Shown: one piece after another, positions 24,753 through 32,874 of the stretch
Layout: each line of letters opens with the position of its first letter
How positions within the stretch are numbered: the first letter of the stretch is position 1
Assembly: GCA_035551355.1 (NCBI GenBank)
Contig: DASZNF010000138.1
Location: forward strand, 1 to 36,065
DNA length: 36,065 bases
Direction: 5' to 3'
Source: DATATV01 sp035551355
GTDB lineage: Bacteria > Actinomycetota > Actinomycetes > Mycobacteriales > Pseudonocardiaceae
Translations under genes and position numbers: made by a program
Notes under the pieces: generated by a model
The model's input: the letters and a program-made list of their open reading frames with translations, nothing else
Database searches by the model: none
Told to the model about the DNA's origin: nothing

Positions 24753-25697
24753 ATGTCGACGCCACAGCCTTCCGCCGACCGGCGGCCGCTGGGTGCACCA
24801 CAGGTCGAGCTGAGTCTTGCCCCCAGGGCGAGCTCCGACGAGGACGAAACCTTCGACACCTCGCCCGGCGGCATCGGCCCCACCGGTCGTCCCCGCCGCA
24901 CGGTGCCGGAGCCTTCGTTGATCGCCCAGCACGGCCCGGCCAAGGTCATGGCCATCTGCAACCAGAAGGGCGGGGTGGGCAAGACCACCTCGACCATCAA
25001 CCTGGGCGCCGCGCTGGCCGAGTACGGCCGCCGGGTGCTGCTGGTCGACTTCGACCCGCAGGGCGCCCTGGCCGTGGGTCTCGGCATCTACCCGCACCAG
25101 CTGGAACGCACCATCTACAACGTGCTGATGGAGCGGGACGCGCAGATCCTCGACATCGTCATGCGCACCTCCGTGGACGACGTGGACCTGCTGCCCAGCA
25201 ACATCGACCTGTCGGCGGCGGAGATACAGCTGGTCAGCGAGGTGGGCCGGGAACACTCGCTGGTCCGCGCGCTGCAGCCGGTGATGGAGCACTACGACTA
25301 CATCCTGGTCGACTGCCAGCCCTCACTCGGCCTGCTCACGGTCAACGCGCTGGCCTCGGCCGACGGGGTGATCATCCCGCTGGAGTGCGAGTTCTTCAGC
25401 CTGCGCGGGGTGGCGCTGCTGATCGACACCATCGAGAAGGTGCGCGAGCGGCTCAACCCGAAACTCGACATCACCGGCATCCTGGCCACCATGTTCGACC
25501 CGCGCACACTGCACTCCCGCGAGGTCATGGCCCGGGTGGTCGAGGCGTTCGGCGAGACCGTGTTCGACACGGTGATCAACCGGACCGTGCGGTTCCCGGA
25601 GACCACAGTCGCCGGCGAGCCGATCACCCGGTGGGCGCCGCGCTCGGCCGGTGCCAAGGCGTATCGCGAACTGGCCCGCGAGGTGATCGCCAGGTGA
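24753..25697 (+). CDS. ParA/Soj-like ATPase (Rv1708-like)
   Basis: A 314-residue deviant-Walker ATPase. After a disordered N-terminus of about 60 residues (Pro/Ser-rich) comes KGGVGKTT (72-79), then LLVDFDPQGALAVGLG and DYILVDCQPSLGLL. No parB or parS-like site adjoins, and it sits with scpA and scpB as in mycobacteria (Rv1708), so it is a second ParA-like protein, not the origin-proximal ParA. A role with condensin loading or segregation is inferred from the operon. It ends seven bases before the scpA start. Confidence 0.92.
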   Translation: MSTPQPSADRRPLGAPQVELSLAPRASSDEDETFDTSPGGIGPTGRPRRTVPEPSLIAQHGPAKVMAICNQKGGVGKTTSTINLGAALAEYGRRVLLVDFDPQGALAVGLGIYPHQLERTIYNVLMERDAQILDIVMRTSVDDVDLLPSNIDLSAAEIQLVSEVGREHSLVRALQPVMEHYDYILVDCQPSLGLLTVNALASADGVIIPLECEFFSLRGVALLIDTIEKVRERLNPKLDITGILATMFDPRTLHSREVMARVVEAFGETVFDTVINRTVRFPETTVAGEPITRWAPRSAGAKAYRELAREVIAR

Positions 25698-25704
25698 TCA
25701 CCGC

Positions 25705-26568
25705 GTGACACCGACGGACACCACTCCGTCCCCCGAGTCCGAAGCGCAGAACGGCTCCGAAGAGCAGACCGGCCGCTTCACCGTGAAGCTGGCCAATTTC
25801 GAGGGACCGTTCGACCTGCTGTTGCAGTTGATCTCGCAGCACCAGATGGACGTCACCGAGGTGGCGCTGCACCGGGTCACCGACGATTTCATCGCGCACA
25901 TCCGGGGCATGGGCGACAGCTGGGACCTGGACGAGACCACGGAGTTTCTGGTCATCGCGGCCACCCTCCTGGATTTGAAGGCGGCCCGGCTGCTGCCGGC
26001 GGCCGACGTGGAGGATGAGGACGACCTGGCCCTGCTCGATGCGCGGGACCTGCTGTTCGCCCGGTTGCTGCAGTATCGGGCGTACAAGCAGGTGGCGGCG
26101 CTGTTCGGGGAGCTGGAAGCGTCGGCGTTGCGGCGGTACCCGCGGTCGGTGGCGCTGGAGGAGCGGTTTCAGAAGTTGCTGCCCGAGGTGATGCTCGGGG
26201 TGACCAAGGAACGGTTCGCCGACATCGCCGCCGCGGTGTTCCGGCCCAAACCGCCGCCCACGGTGTCGCTGTCCCACCTGCACATGGCCACCGTGTCGGT
26301 CCGCGAGCATGCCGCCATCCTGCGCATCCGGATCGCCGAGGCCGGCACGACCACGTTCGCCGAACTGGTGGCCGACTGCGGGCGGACCCTGGAGGTGGTC
26401 GCGCGGTTCCTGGGGCTGCTGGAGTTGTACCGGCAGGCCACCATCGCGTTCGAACAGCCGGAGGCGCTCGGCGAGATGCAGGTGCGCTGGACCGGCGGGT
26501 CGGTCGAAGAGGCGCGGGCCGCGGCCGAACTGGACCTGGCCAGCACCGAGGAGGAGGAATACAGGTGA
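25705..26568 (+). CDS. scpA: Segregation and condensation protein A
   Basis: A 287-residue kleisin that bridges SMC heads. The conserved N-terminal part is FEGPFDLLLQLISQHQMDVTEVALHRVTDDFI, with a middle helical region and a C-terminal winged helix (ELVADCGRTLEVVARFLGLLELYRQATIAFEQ area). About 22 variable residues precede the domain. GTG 25705 is used; no stronger upstream option exists because parA ends at 25697. The stop overlaps scpB as GTGA (26565). Confidence 0.94.
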   Translation: MTPTDTTPSPESEAQNGSEEQTGRFTVKLANFEGPFDLLLQLISQHQMDVTEVALHRVTDDFIAHIRGMGDSWDLDETTEFLVIAATLLDLKAARLLPAADVEDEDDLALLDARDLLFARLLQYRAYKQVAALFGELEASALRRYPRSVALEERFQKLLPEVMLGVTKERFADIAAAVFRPKPPPTVSLSHLHMATVSVREHAAILRIRIAEAGTTTFAELVADCGRTLEVVARFLGLLELYRQATIAFEQPEALGEMQVRWTGGSVEEARAAAELDLASTEEEEYR

Positions 26569-27713
26569 CCCCCGAGCAGGACGCCCCCGAGCCCACCGGG
26601 GCCGCCGAGCCCACCGGGGTCACGGAGGCCACCGGGGCTCCGGTGCCCGAGCAGGAACCGGTCCAGATCTCGGAATCGCTGGAGTCCCTGACGACCGATC
26701 CCGAGGCGTCCGACTTCGAAGCGACCAGCCTCGAAGCAACCGACTTCGAAGCGACCGGCCCCGAGGCAACCGAGTCCGAGGCAATCGAGCCCGAAGCGTC
26801 CGAGCCCGAAGCTGCCGACCTCAAAACTTCAGTCACTGAACCTTCAGGGCCGGATGCTTCAGTGACTGAAGCGACTGAGTCCAAGTCGGCCGACCTCGAC
26901 TCGACCGATCCTGGAACTTCAGTGACTGAACTTTCCGAGCCGGAACCTTCAGTGTCTGAAGCGCCGGAATCGCCTGAAGAGCCCGAATCGGAAACCTCGG
27001 TGCCCGAATCGGAAACTTCAGCGGCTGAACTTTTGCAGCCCGAAACTGCCGAGCCCATCGCCGCTGAGTCCACCGCCGCCGAGCCGACTGCCGCCGACCC
27101 CGCCGCCGAGCCCACCGCCGCCGACCCCACCGGCGACGACGAGGCCATCGAGGAATCCGCCCTCCCCTCCCTGATCGACGACACCGACCTGGAGAACGCG
27201 CTGGAAGCCCTGCTCCTCGTCGTCGACACCCCGGTCACCGAGGAAACCCTCTGCTCCGCGCTGGAGCAGCCGCCCGAACGGGTCGTCGAGACGCTGACCC
27301 GGATGGCCATCCGGCTGACCGAGCGCGGCAGCGGCATCGACCTGCGCCGACTGGGCGATGGCTGGCGGCTGGTCACCCGCGACCGGTTCGCCCCGTTCGT
27401 GGAGAAGATGCTGCTGGACGGCCAGCGGGCCAAGCTGACCCGGGCCGCGCTGGAGACGCTCGCGGTGATCGCCTACCGCCAGCCGGTGACCCGGGCCCGG
27501 GTGGCCGCGGTGCGCGGCGTCAACGTGGACGGCGTGATCCGCACGCTGGTCGCCCGTGGCCTGATCCAGGAGTTCGGCACCGACTCCGACACGGGTGGCA
27601 TCCTGTACCGAACTACCGACCTGTTCCTGGAGCGCCTGGGCCTGTCCTCGCTGGAGGATCTGCCGCCCATCGCTCCGCTGCTGCCCGAAGTGGATGCGAT
27701 CGACGATGTCTGA
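26565..27713 (+). CDS. scpB: Segregation and condensation protein B with acidic N-terminal extension
   Basis: A 382-residue protein. Residues 198-382 are a normal-length ScpB with two winged helices (LENALEALLLVVDTPVTEET; AYRQPVTRARVAAVRGVNVDG), which binds the kleisin ScpA. Residues 1-197 are an added disordered segment rich in Glu, Ala, Ser, Thr and Pro, with units such as FEATSLEATD and SVTE. The stop at 27711-27713 overlaps rluB by eight bases. GTG 26565 is kept as the start because the frame has no stop and the overlap with scpA is typical. Translation could in principle also begin at an internal site nearer the domain. Confidence 0.92.
   Translation: MTPEQDAPEPTGAAEPTGVTEATGAPVPEQEPVQISESLESLTTDPEASDFEATSLEATDFEATGPEATESEAIEPEASEPEAADLKTSVTEPSGPDASVTEATESKSADLDSTDPGTSVTELSEPEPSVSEAPESPEEPESETSVPESETSAAELLQPETAEPIAAESTAAEPTAADPAAEPTAADPTGDDEAIEESALPSLIDDTDLENALEALLLVVDTPVTEETLCSALEQPPERVVETLTRMAIRLTERGSGIDLRRLGDGWRLVTRDRFAPFVEKMLLDGQRAKLTRAALETLAVIAYRQPVTRARVAAVRGVNVDGVIRTLVARGLIQEFGTDSDTGGILYRTTDLFLERLGLSSLEDLPPIAPLLPEVDAIDDV
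26828..27029. repeat. Five phased palindromes inside scpB
   Basis: Copies are centred at 26834 (TTCAGTCACTGAA), 26864 (GCTTCAGTGACTGAAGC), 26924 (TTCAGTGACTGAA), 26954 (CTTCAGTGTCTGAAG) and 27023 (TTCAGCGGCTGAA). Centre distances are 30, 60, 30 and 69 bases. Copies one to three are perfect about a single central base; copies four and five have perfect arms with three central bases. They are written with TCA and ACT codons that are otherwise rare here. Confidence 0.85.
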
Positions 27714-28491
27714 CCGGCCCAACCGCAACAATTCCGCCGAACCGGAGGGTGTGCGGCTACAGAAAGTGCTGTCCAAAGCCGGAGTGGCCTCGCGGCGGCA
27801 GGCCGAGGAGCTGATCGCGGCCGGCCGGGTCACCGTGGACGGCGACGTGGTCACCGAGATGGGCCGCCGGGTCGACCCGGACGCCGCCATCATCCATGTG
27901 GACGGCATGCGCATCGTGCTCCAGGAGGACCTGTCCTACCTGGCCTTCAACAAGCCGCGCGGCGTGCACAGCACCATGTGGGACGGCGAGGGCCGCCGGT
28001 GTGTCGGCGACTTCGTCAAGGACCGCATCGAGTCCGGCGGACCGCGGCTGTTCCACGTGGGCCGGCTGGACGCGGACACCGAGGGCCTGCTGCTGCTGAC
28101 CAACGACGGCGACCTGGCCCACAAGCTCACCCACCCCTCGTTCAACGTGAGCAAGACCTACCTGGCCGAGGTGCCCGGCCCGATCCCGCGCGATCTGGGC
28201 AAGCGGTTGCGCGCGGGCATGGTGCTGGAGGACGGCCCGGCCAAGCTGGACGCGTTCCGGCTGGTCGACTCGATGCCGGGCAAGGCGCTGGTCGAGGTGG
28301 TGCTGCACGAGGGCCGCAAGCACATCGTGCGGCGGCTTTTGGCCGAGGTCGGCCACCCGGTGTCCAAGCTGGTGCGCACCGCGGTCGGTGCGGTCACCCT
28401 GGGCAACCAGCGGCCCGGCTCGATCCGGGTGCTCACCCGGGCCGAGGTTGGCTCCCTGTTCGCCTCGGTGGACGAGCACCAGCGTGACTGA
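27706..28491 (+). CDS. rluB: rRNA pseudouridine synthase RluB/RsuA family
   Basis: A 261-residue enzyme. The N-terminal S4 domain (about 16-60, RLQKVLSKAGVASRRQAEELI) is followed by the catalytic domain with GRLDADTEGLLLLTNDG; the nucleophile is D122. Further motifs are NKPRGV (82-87) and EGRKHIVRR. ATG 27706 overlaps the end of scpB by eight bases. The stop lies in a 19-bp tandem repeat and faces the end of the convergent GH27 gene 34 bases away. Confidence 0.93.
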   Translation: MSDRPNRNNSAEPEGVRLQKVLSKAGVASRRQAEELIAAGRVTVDGDVVTEMGRRVDPDAAIIHVDGMRIVLQEDLSYLAFNKPRGVHSTMWDGEGRRCVGDFVKDRIESGGPRLFHVGRLDADTEGLLLLTNDGDLAHKLTHPSFNVSKTYLAEVPGPIPRDLGKRLRAGMVLEDGPAKLDAFRLVDSMPGKALVEVVLHEGRKHIVRRLLAEVGHPVSKLVRTAVGAVTLGNQRPGSIRVLTRAEVGSLFASVDEHQRD

Positions 28492-28530
28492 CGGGCACCA
28501 GCGCGACTGACGGGCACCAGCGCGGCTAAC
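28474..28530. repeat. Three 19-bp tandem repeats between convergent genes
   Basis: The units at 28474-28492, 28493-28511 and 28512-28530 follow the form GGGCACCAGCGCGACTGAC with one or two changes each. The first contains the rluB stop and the third the GH27 stop (minus strand), so the whole 34-base gap is repeat. The array could be a slippage product. Confidence 0.88.
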
Positions 28531-29878
28531 GCCCCGGCCGCACCGAGAACAGCCGGGAGGCGTGCGGGGCCAGCCCGGCCGACACGCTCCCGGCCAGACT
28601 CCCCAGGTCGGCGTGACTCCACAGGTCGTGCACGTCGGCCGCGCCGGCGAAACCCAGGGACGCCCAGGTCGCGGTCACGTTCGCGGCCGCGTTGCCCAGG
28701 TTGAACAGCGCCACCGTGAAACTGCCATCACCGTTCGCGGTTGCCCACACCTCCTGGCTGCCTGCTTGGCCGACCAGGTGCGCCGGGTGCCCGCTCTGGT
28801 CGACCGCGATCACCTGGTCGTTGGTCAGCAGTGCCGTATCGGCGGGGTCGAGGTGGGTGAGGTCGGTGCCCAGCATCAGCGGCGCGTTGGCCATCGCCCA
28901 CAGGGTGACCTGGGTCTGCCGTTCGGCCGCGGTCAGCCCGTCGGCCGCGCCGTTGCCGACCTCCAGCGAGTCCAGGTCGTTCCACCCGCCCGGCCCGGCG
29001 TCGTGCTGCCAGGCGGCCAGGTCGGTGAACCGGCCGGCCACGTTGGCCCACTCGGTCAGCGGGTAGGAGGAGTCCGCGCAGTAGCACTCCACGTCGTGGT
29101 CGATCCGCCAGCTGTTGGCGTAGTCGCGCCATACCCCGGAATCGGGCAGTCCGCTGCCGTTGGACAGCCCAAGGTAGATGCTGCGGCCGGTCTGCTTCAG
29201 CGCGATGGCCCAGTGCTGCAACTCGGCCAGGTTGCCGGTGTCGATGCCGTCCAGCTTCACGTAGTCCACGCCCCACTCGGCCAGCTCGTCGGCCCAGGAG
29301 TTCAGAAACGCTTGCGCGGCAACGGGATTGCGCTGGTAGTCGATGTAGTACATCGAGCCGGGGCCGAAGTTGTAGTTGGTCTCGAAGCGGCTGGTGTCGG
29401 ACACGATGTCCTGGGCGTGGAACGTGGTGCCCTGGATCGGCGTGTTCCGCTTGTAGGCCGCCACCGGCACCCCCGGCGTGAGGTAGATGCCGAACCTCTC
29501 GCCCTGGCTGTGCACGTAGGCGGCGACCGCGGCGATGCCGTCCGGGAACTTCGCCCGATCGGTGGCCCAGCGCCCGAACATGTCGACCTGGGTGGCCGGG
29601 TCCAGGTAGTAGAAGTCGTCCAGGTTCACCTGGCGATACCCGTGCGCCAGCAACCCGCTCGTCTTCAACGCCCTGGCCTGCGCGTCGATATCGGCCGCGG
29701 TGGGGTCCTGCCGGATGAAGCTCCAGCTGCTCCACCCCATGGGCGGGGTGGCCGCCGCGTCGTCGTGCACACTGGCAGGCACCGGATCGGCGGTCGAGCA
29801 CCCGCTCAGGCCGGCCGCGGCGCAGGCCAGCGCGGTGCCCGCGGACAGCAGCCGGGCGGCTCGTTGTCGCCATCGCAT
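28526..29878 (-). CDS. GH27-type glycosidase lipoprotein (alpha-galactosidase family)
   Basis: A 450-residue exported enzyme. The signal peptide ends in a lipobox LSGC with C27, so it is membrane-anchored outside the cell. The TIM barrel opens with TPPMGWSSWSF (44-54). The nucleophile candidate is D210 in DYVKLDGID and the acid/base candidate D262 in the R258-to-D262 stretch WRIDHD. WNDLDSLEVGNG and a C-terminal beta-sandwich (about 365-450) complete the family pattern. Some residues differ from classic alpha-galactosidases (KLDGID for K-Y/V-D-x-C), so a related alpha-linkage is possible. It runs against its neighbours and breaks the rluB-cmk pair. TAGGGT on the minus strand (29886-29891) seven bases before the ATG may be a -10 giving a leaderless mRNA. 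Confidence 0.85.
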   Translation of the reverse strand: MRWRQRAARLLSAGTALACAAAGLSGCSTADPVPASVHDDAAATPPMGWSSWSFIRQDPTAADIDAQARALKTSGLLAHGYRQVNLDDFYYLDPATQVDMFGRWATDRAKFPDGIAAVAAYVHSQGERFGIYLTPGVPVAAYKRNTPIQGTTFHAQDIVSDTSRFETNYNFGPGSMYYIDYQRNPVAAQAFLNSWADELAEWGVDYVKLDGIDTGNLAELQHWAIALKQTGRSIYLGLSNGSGLPDSGVWRDYANSWRIDHDVECYCADSSYPLTEWANVAGRFTDLAAWQHDAGPGGWNDLDSLEVGNGAADGLTAAERQTQVTLWAMANAPLMLGTDLTHLDPADTALLTNDQVIAVDQSGHPAHLVGQAGSQEVWATANGDGSFTVALFNLGNAAANVTATWASLGFAGAADVHDLWSHADLGSLAGSVSAGLAPHASRLFSVRPGR

Positions 29879-30001
29879 CCGAGCAACCCTATCCAGCGGC
29901 GGGGCAGCGACCGTGCGGCGGGAACCGTCCACCGGCCACCAGGCAGAATGGTCCCCGGCGCACATGGCGACGCAACGACCGGATCGGCAGGAGGAGCAGG
30001 G

Positions 30002-30730
30002 GTGACGCGGGGAAGGCTGCACGGAGTGGTCGCGCTGGACGGGCCATCGGGCACCGGGAAGTCCACGGTCGCCAAGCGCCTGGCCGACCGGCTGGCCGCG
30101 CGCTACCTGGACACCGGCGCGATGTACCGGGCGGTCACCCTGGCCGCGCTGCGTGCGGGCACCGAACTGACCGATCAGACCGCGGTGGGCGCCCTGGCCC
30201 GCGCGGCCGACCTGGGCGTGGGCACCGATCCGCGGCATCCGGGCATCGAACTGGACGGCCGGGACGTGGCGCACGACATCCGCGGCGCCGAGGTGACGTC
30301 CGCGGTGTCCGCGGTGGCGTCGGTGCCGGAGGTGCGCGCGGTGCTGATCGCCCACCAGCAGCGGATCATCGCCGAGGCCATCGACGCGGGTGCGGGCATC
30401 GTGGTGGAGGGCCGCGACATCGGCACCGTGGTTGCCCCGGACGCCGGCCTGAAGGTGTACCTGACCGCCAGCGCCGCGGCCCGCGCCAAGCGGCGCAGCC
30501 GGCAGGACTCGGCCGCGGGCCGGGAGTCCACTCCGGAGACCGCGCGGGTCGCGGTGGACCGCCGGGACTCCCTGGACACCAAGACCACCCCGCTGCACCC
30601 GGCCGACGACGCGGTCGAACTGGACTCCACCGATCTCGACGTGGCCGGGGTGCTGGCCGCGCTGGAGTCCATGGTGGACGAGCGGGGCATGCGCGCCGCC
30701 CAGGCGTCCAACGGGGCGGTGGCCGGGTGA
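30002..30730 (+). CDS. cmk: Cytidylate kinase
   Basis: A 242-residue (d)CMP kinase. The P-loop is GPSGTGKST (14-22). DTGAMYRAVT, the CMP-binding region and VVEGRDIGTVVAPDA follow, with the lid Arg residues in AKRRSRQDS. GTG 30002 has GGAGGAG a few bases upstream (29990s), whereas the longer open frame is a shadow of the antisense GH27 gene. The stop overlaps plsC as GTGA (30727). It is divergent from GH27 with a 123-base shared region. Confidence 0.95.
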   Translation: MTRGRLHGVVALDGPSGTGKSTVAKRLADRLAARYLDTGAMYRAVTLAALRAGTELTDQTAVGALARAADLGVGTDPRHPGIELDGRDVAHDIRGAEVTSAVSAVASVPEVRAVLIAHQQRIIAEAIDAGAGIVVEGRDIGTVVAPDAGLKVYLTASAAARAKRRSRQDSAAGRESTPETARVAVDRRDSLDTKTTPLHPADDAVELDSTDLDVAGVLAALESMVDERGMRAAQASNGAVAG

Positions 30731-31410
30731 CCGAGCAGCTGCCGCCGGGCTCCTGGCCCTGGCTGCACATCGTCGCGCGCTGGGTGGGCCGCTGGATCTT
30801 CCGGGCGCCCTACCGGCTGCGGGTGCGCGGCCGCGAGCGGGTGCCGCGTACTGGGCCGGTGGTGGTCGTGGTCAACCACTCGACGATGCTGGACGGCCCG
30901 ATCACGCTGGGCATGCTGGGCCGGCCCGCGGTTTTCCTGATCAAGCAGGAAATGTTTCGTGGCCTGCTGGGCGTTCTGCTGTTGAGGATCGGTCAGATTT
31001 CCATCTCCCGTGAGTCGCCGGGGCGCGAGCCGCTGATGAGTGCGGTGCGCATCCTGCGCGCGGGTGGCCTGATCGCGGTGTTCCCGGAGGGGCACCGGGG
31101 CGCGGGCAAGGTGACCGAGGCGTCGAACGGCGCGGCCTGGCTGGCCCGCACGGCCGGTGCGCAGGTGCTGCCCATCGCGGTTCGCGGCACCCTGCGCGGG
31201 CCGGGGCAGCGCGGCCTCGGGCGGCGGATCGACGTGCTGGTCGGCAAGCCGTTCGAACCGGCCGAGCGGCGCGGCCGGGCCGGACTGGCCGAGGCGACCG
31301 AACAGATCCGGGCGGCGCTGGCCGACCTGGTGACCGAATTGGACCTGGTGCGGGACGGCCGCGATGGCGGCCGGGGCACCGAAGGAAAGTGGGAGAACAC
31401 AGGTGAGTGA
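30727..31410 (+). CDS. plsC: 1-acylglycerol-3-phosphate acyltransferase (PlsC family)
   Basis: A 227-residue acyltransferase. The catalytic HX4D motif is H51 to D56 (NHSTMLD), and FPEGHRGAG holds the glycerolphosphate-binding block. Two hydrophobic stretches allow membrane association. It would make phosphatidic acid from lysophosphatidate. The cmk-plsC-der order is common in actinomycetes. GTG 30727 sits in the cmk stop. The end overlaps der by eight bases. Confidence 0.9.
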   Translation: MTEQLPPGSWPWLHIVARWVGRWIFRAPYRLRVRGRERVPRTGPVVVVVNHSTMLDGPITLGMLGRPAVFLIKQEMFRGLLGVLLLRIGQISISRESPGREPLMSAVRILRAGGLIAVFPEGHRGAGKVTEASNGAAWLARTAGAQVLPIAVRGTLRGPGQRGLGRRIDVLVGKPFEPAERRGRAGLAEATEQIRAALADLVTELDLVRDGRDGGRGTEGKWENTGE

Positions 31411-32803
31411 CGTGGACGGCACGTGGGTCGATGAGTCCGAATGGGCGATCGACGATCTGTCCACAGCGGACGGCGAGGACGCGGTCAAGCCGCAGCCGGT
31501 GCTCGCCGTGATCGGTCGGCCCAACGTGGGTAAGTCGACGCTGGTCAACCGCATCCTGGGGCGGCGCGAGGCGGTCGTGCAGGACACCCCCGGGGTGACC
31601 CGCGACCGGGTGGCCTACGACGCGCTGTGGAACGGCCGGCGGTTCACCCTGGTGGACACCGGCGGTTGGGAGCCCAAGGCGCGGGGCCTGCAGGCCGAGG
31701 TGGCCGCGCAGGCGGAGACCGCCATGAAGACCGCGGACGCGGTGCTGCTGGTGGTCGACTCCACGGTGGGCGCTACCGCCACCGACGAGGCGGTGGCGAG
31801 GGTGCTGCGCCGCTCGGACCGCCCGGTGCTGCTGGCCGCGAACAAGGTGGACGACCAGCGGGTGATGTCCGATGTGGCCGGTCTGTGGTCGCTGGGCCTC
31901 GGCGAGCCGTATCCGGTCAGCGCCCTGCACGGCCGCGGCTCCGGTGACCTGCTGGACGCCATCCTGGACGCGCTGCCGGAAACCCCGCGCGAGGTCTTCG
32001 GCGCCACCGGGGGGCCGCGCCGGGTGGCCCTGGTCGGCAAGCCGAATGTGGGCAAGTCCAGCCTGCTCAACAAGCTGACCGGCGAGCACCGCTCGGTGGT
32101 CGACCAGGTGGCCGGCACGACGGTCGACCCGGTCGACTCGCTGGTCGAGCTGGACGGTGAGCCCTGGCGCTTCGTGGACACCGCCGGCCTGCGCAAGAGG
32201 GTCAACACGGCCAGCGGCACCGAGTACTACGCGTCGCTGCGCACCAAGGCGGCGATCGACTCGGCCGAGGTGGCCATCGTGCTGCTGGACGCCAGCGAGC
32301 CGTTGGCCGAGCAGGACCTGCGGGTGATCACCATGGTGGTCGAGTCCGGGCGGGCGCTGGTCCTGGCGTTCAACAAGTGGGACCTGGTGGACGAGGACCG
32401 CAGGCTGCAACTGGACCGCGAACTCGACCGCGACCTGCACCTGAGCTGGGCCGAGCGGATCAACGTGTCCGCGAAGACCGGCCGGGCGGTCAGCAAGTTC
32501 GCCCCCGCCCTGCGCACCGCGCTGACTTCCTGGGATCAGCGAGTGCCCACCGGCGCCCTGAACTCCTGGCTCAAGGACCTGATCGCCGCCACCCCGCCGC
32601 CGGTGCGCGGCGGCAAGCAGCCCAAGGTCCTGTTCGCGACCCAGGCCCAGACTCGTCCGCCGACGATCGTGCTGTTCACCAACGGCTTCCTGGAGGCCGG
32701 GTACCGGCGGTTCGTGGAGCGCAAGTTCCGCGAGACGTTCGGCTTCACCGGCAGCCCGGTGCGCGTCTCGGTCCGGGTGAAGGAGAAGCGCCCGCGTCGC
32801 TGA
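31403..32803 (+). CDS. der: Ribosome-assembly GTPase Der (EngA)
   Basis: A 466-residue protein with two tandem GTPase domains and a C-terminal KH-like domain. The first P-loop is GRPNVGKS (38-45) and the second GKPNVGKS (212-219), with DTPGVTRDR and DTAGLRKR switch regions and the NKWDLVDED base-recognition motif. It matures the 50S subunit. I use GTG 31403, with GGGAG (31391-31395) seven bases upstream; the N-terminal 30 residues are acidic, as in the mycobacterial protein Rv1713. The gene closes the conserved block. Confidence 0.95.
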   Translation: MSDVDGTWVDESEWAIDDLSTADGEDAVKPQPVLAVIGRPNVGKSTLVNRILGRREAVVQDTPGVTRDRVAYDALWNGRRFTLVDTGGWEPKARGLQAEVAAQAETAMKTADAVLLVVDSTVGATATDEAVARVLRRSDRPVLLAANKVDDQRVMSDVAGLWSLGLGEPYPVSALHGRGSGDLLDAILDALPETPREVFGATGGPRRVALVGKPNVGKSSLLNKLTGEHRSVVDQVAGTTVDPVDSLVELDGEPWRFVDTAGLRKRVNTASGTEYYASLRTKAAIDSAEVAIVLLDASEPLAEQDLRVITMVVESGRALVLAFNKWDLVDEDRRLQLDRELDRDLHLSWAERINVSAKTGRAVSKFAPALRTALTSWDQRVPTGALNSWLKDLIAATPPPVRGGKQPKVLFATQAQTRPPTIVLFTNGFLEAGYRRFVERKFRETFGFTGSPVRVSVRVKEKRPRR

Positions 32804-32821
32804 GTGGTCCGGATCACCCGC

Positions 32822-32827
32822 TAGTCT
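32822..32827 (+). promoter_or_regulatory. Candidate -10 element of the two-component operon
   Basis: TAGTCT fits the actinobacterial TANNNT -10 pattern in the 71-base gap between der and the response regulator. No convincing -35 is seen. The leader would be about 40 nt and carries GGAAGGG (32858-32864) before GTG 32875. Confidence 0.35.
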
Positions 32828-32874
32828 GGCGTCCCACGCTGGTCAAATCGGGTGAACCGGAAGGGTAAAGCGGG

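Noticed and set aside
24753..25697. Origin-proximal parA of a parABS system
   Set aside because: No parB gene and no TGTTTCACGTGAAACA-like parS site were seen nearby; the gene pairs with scpA and scpB.
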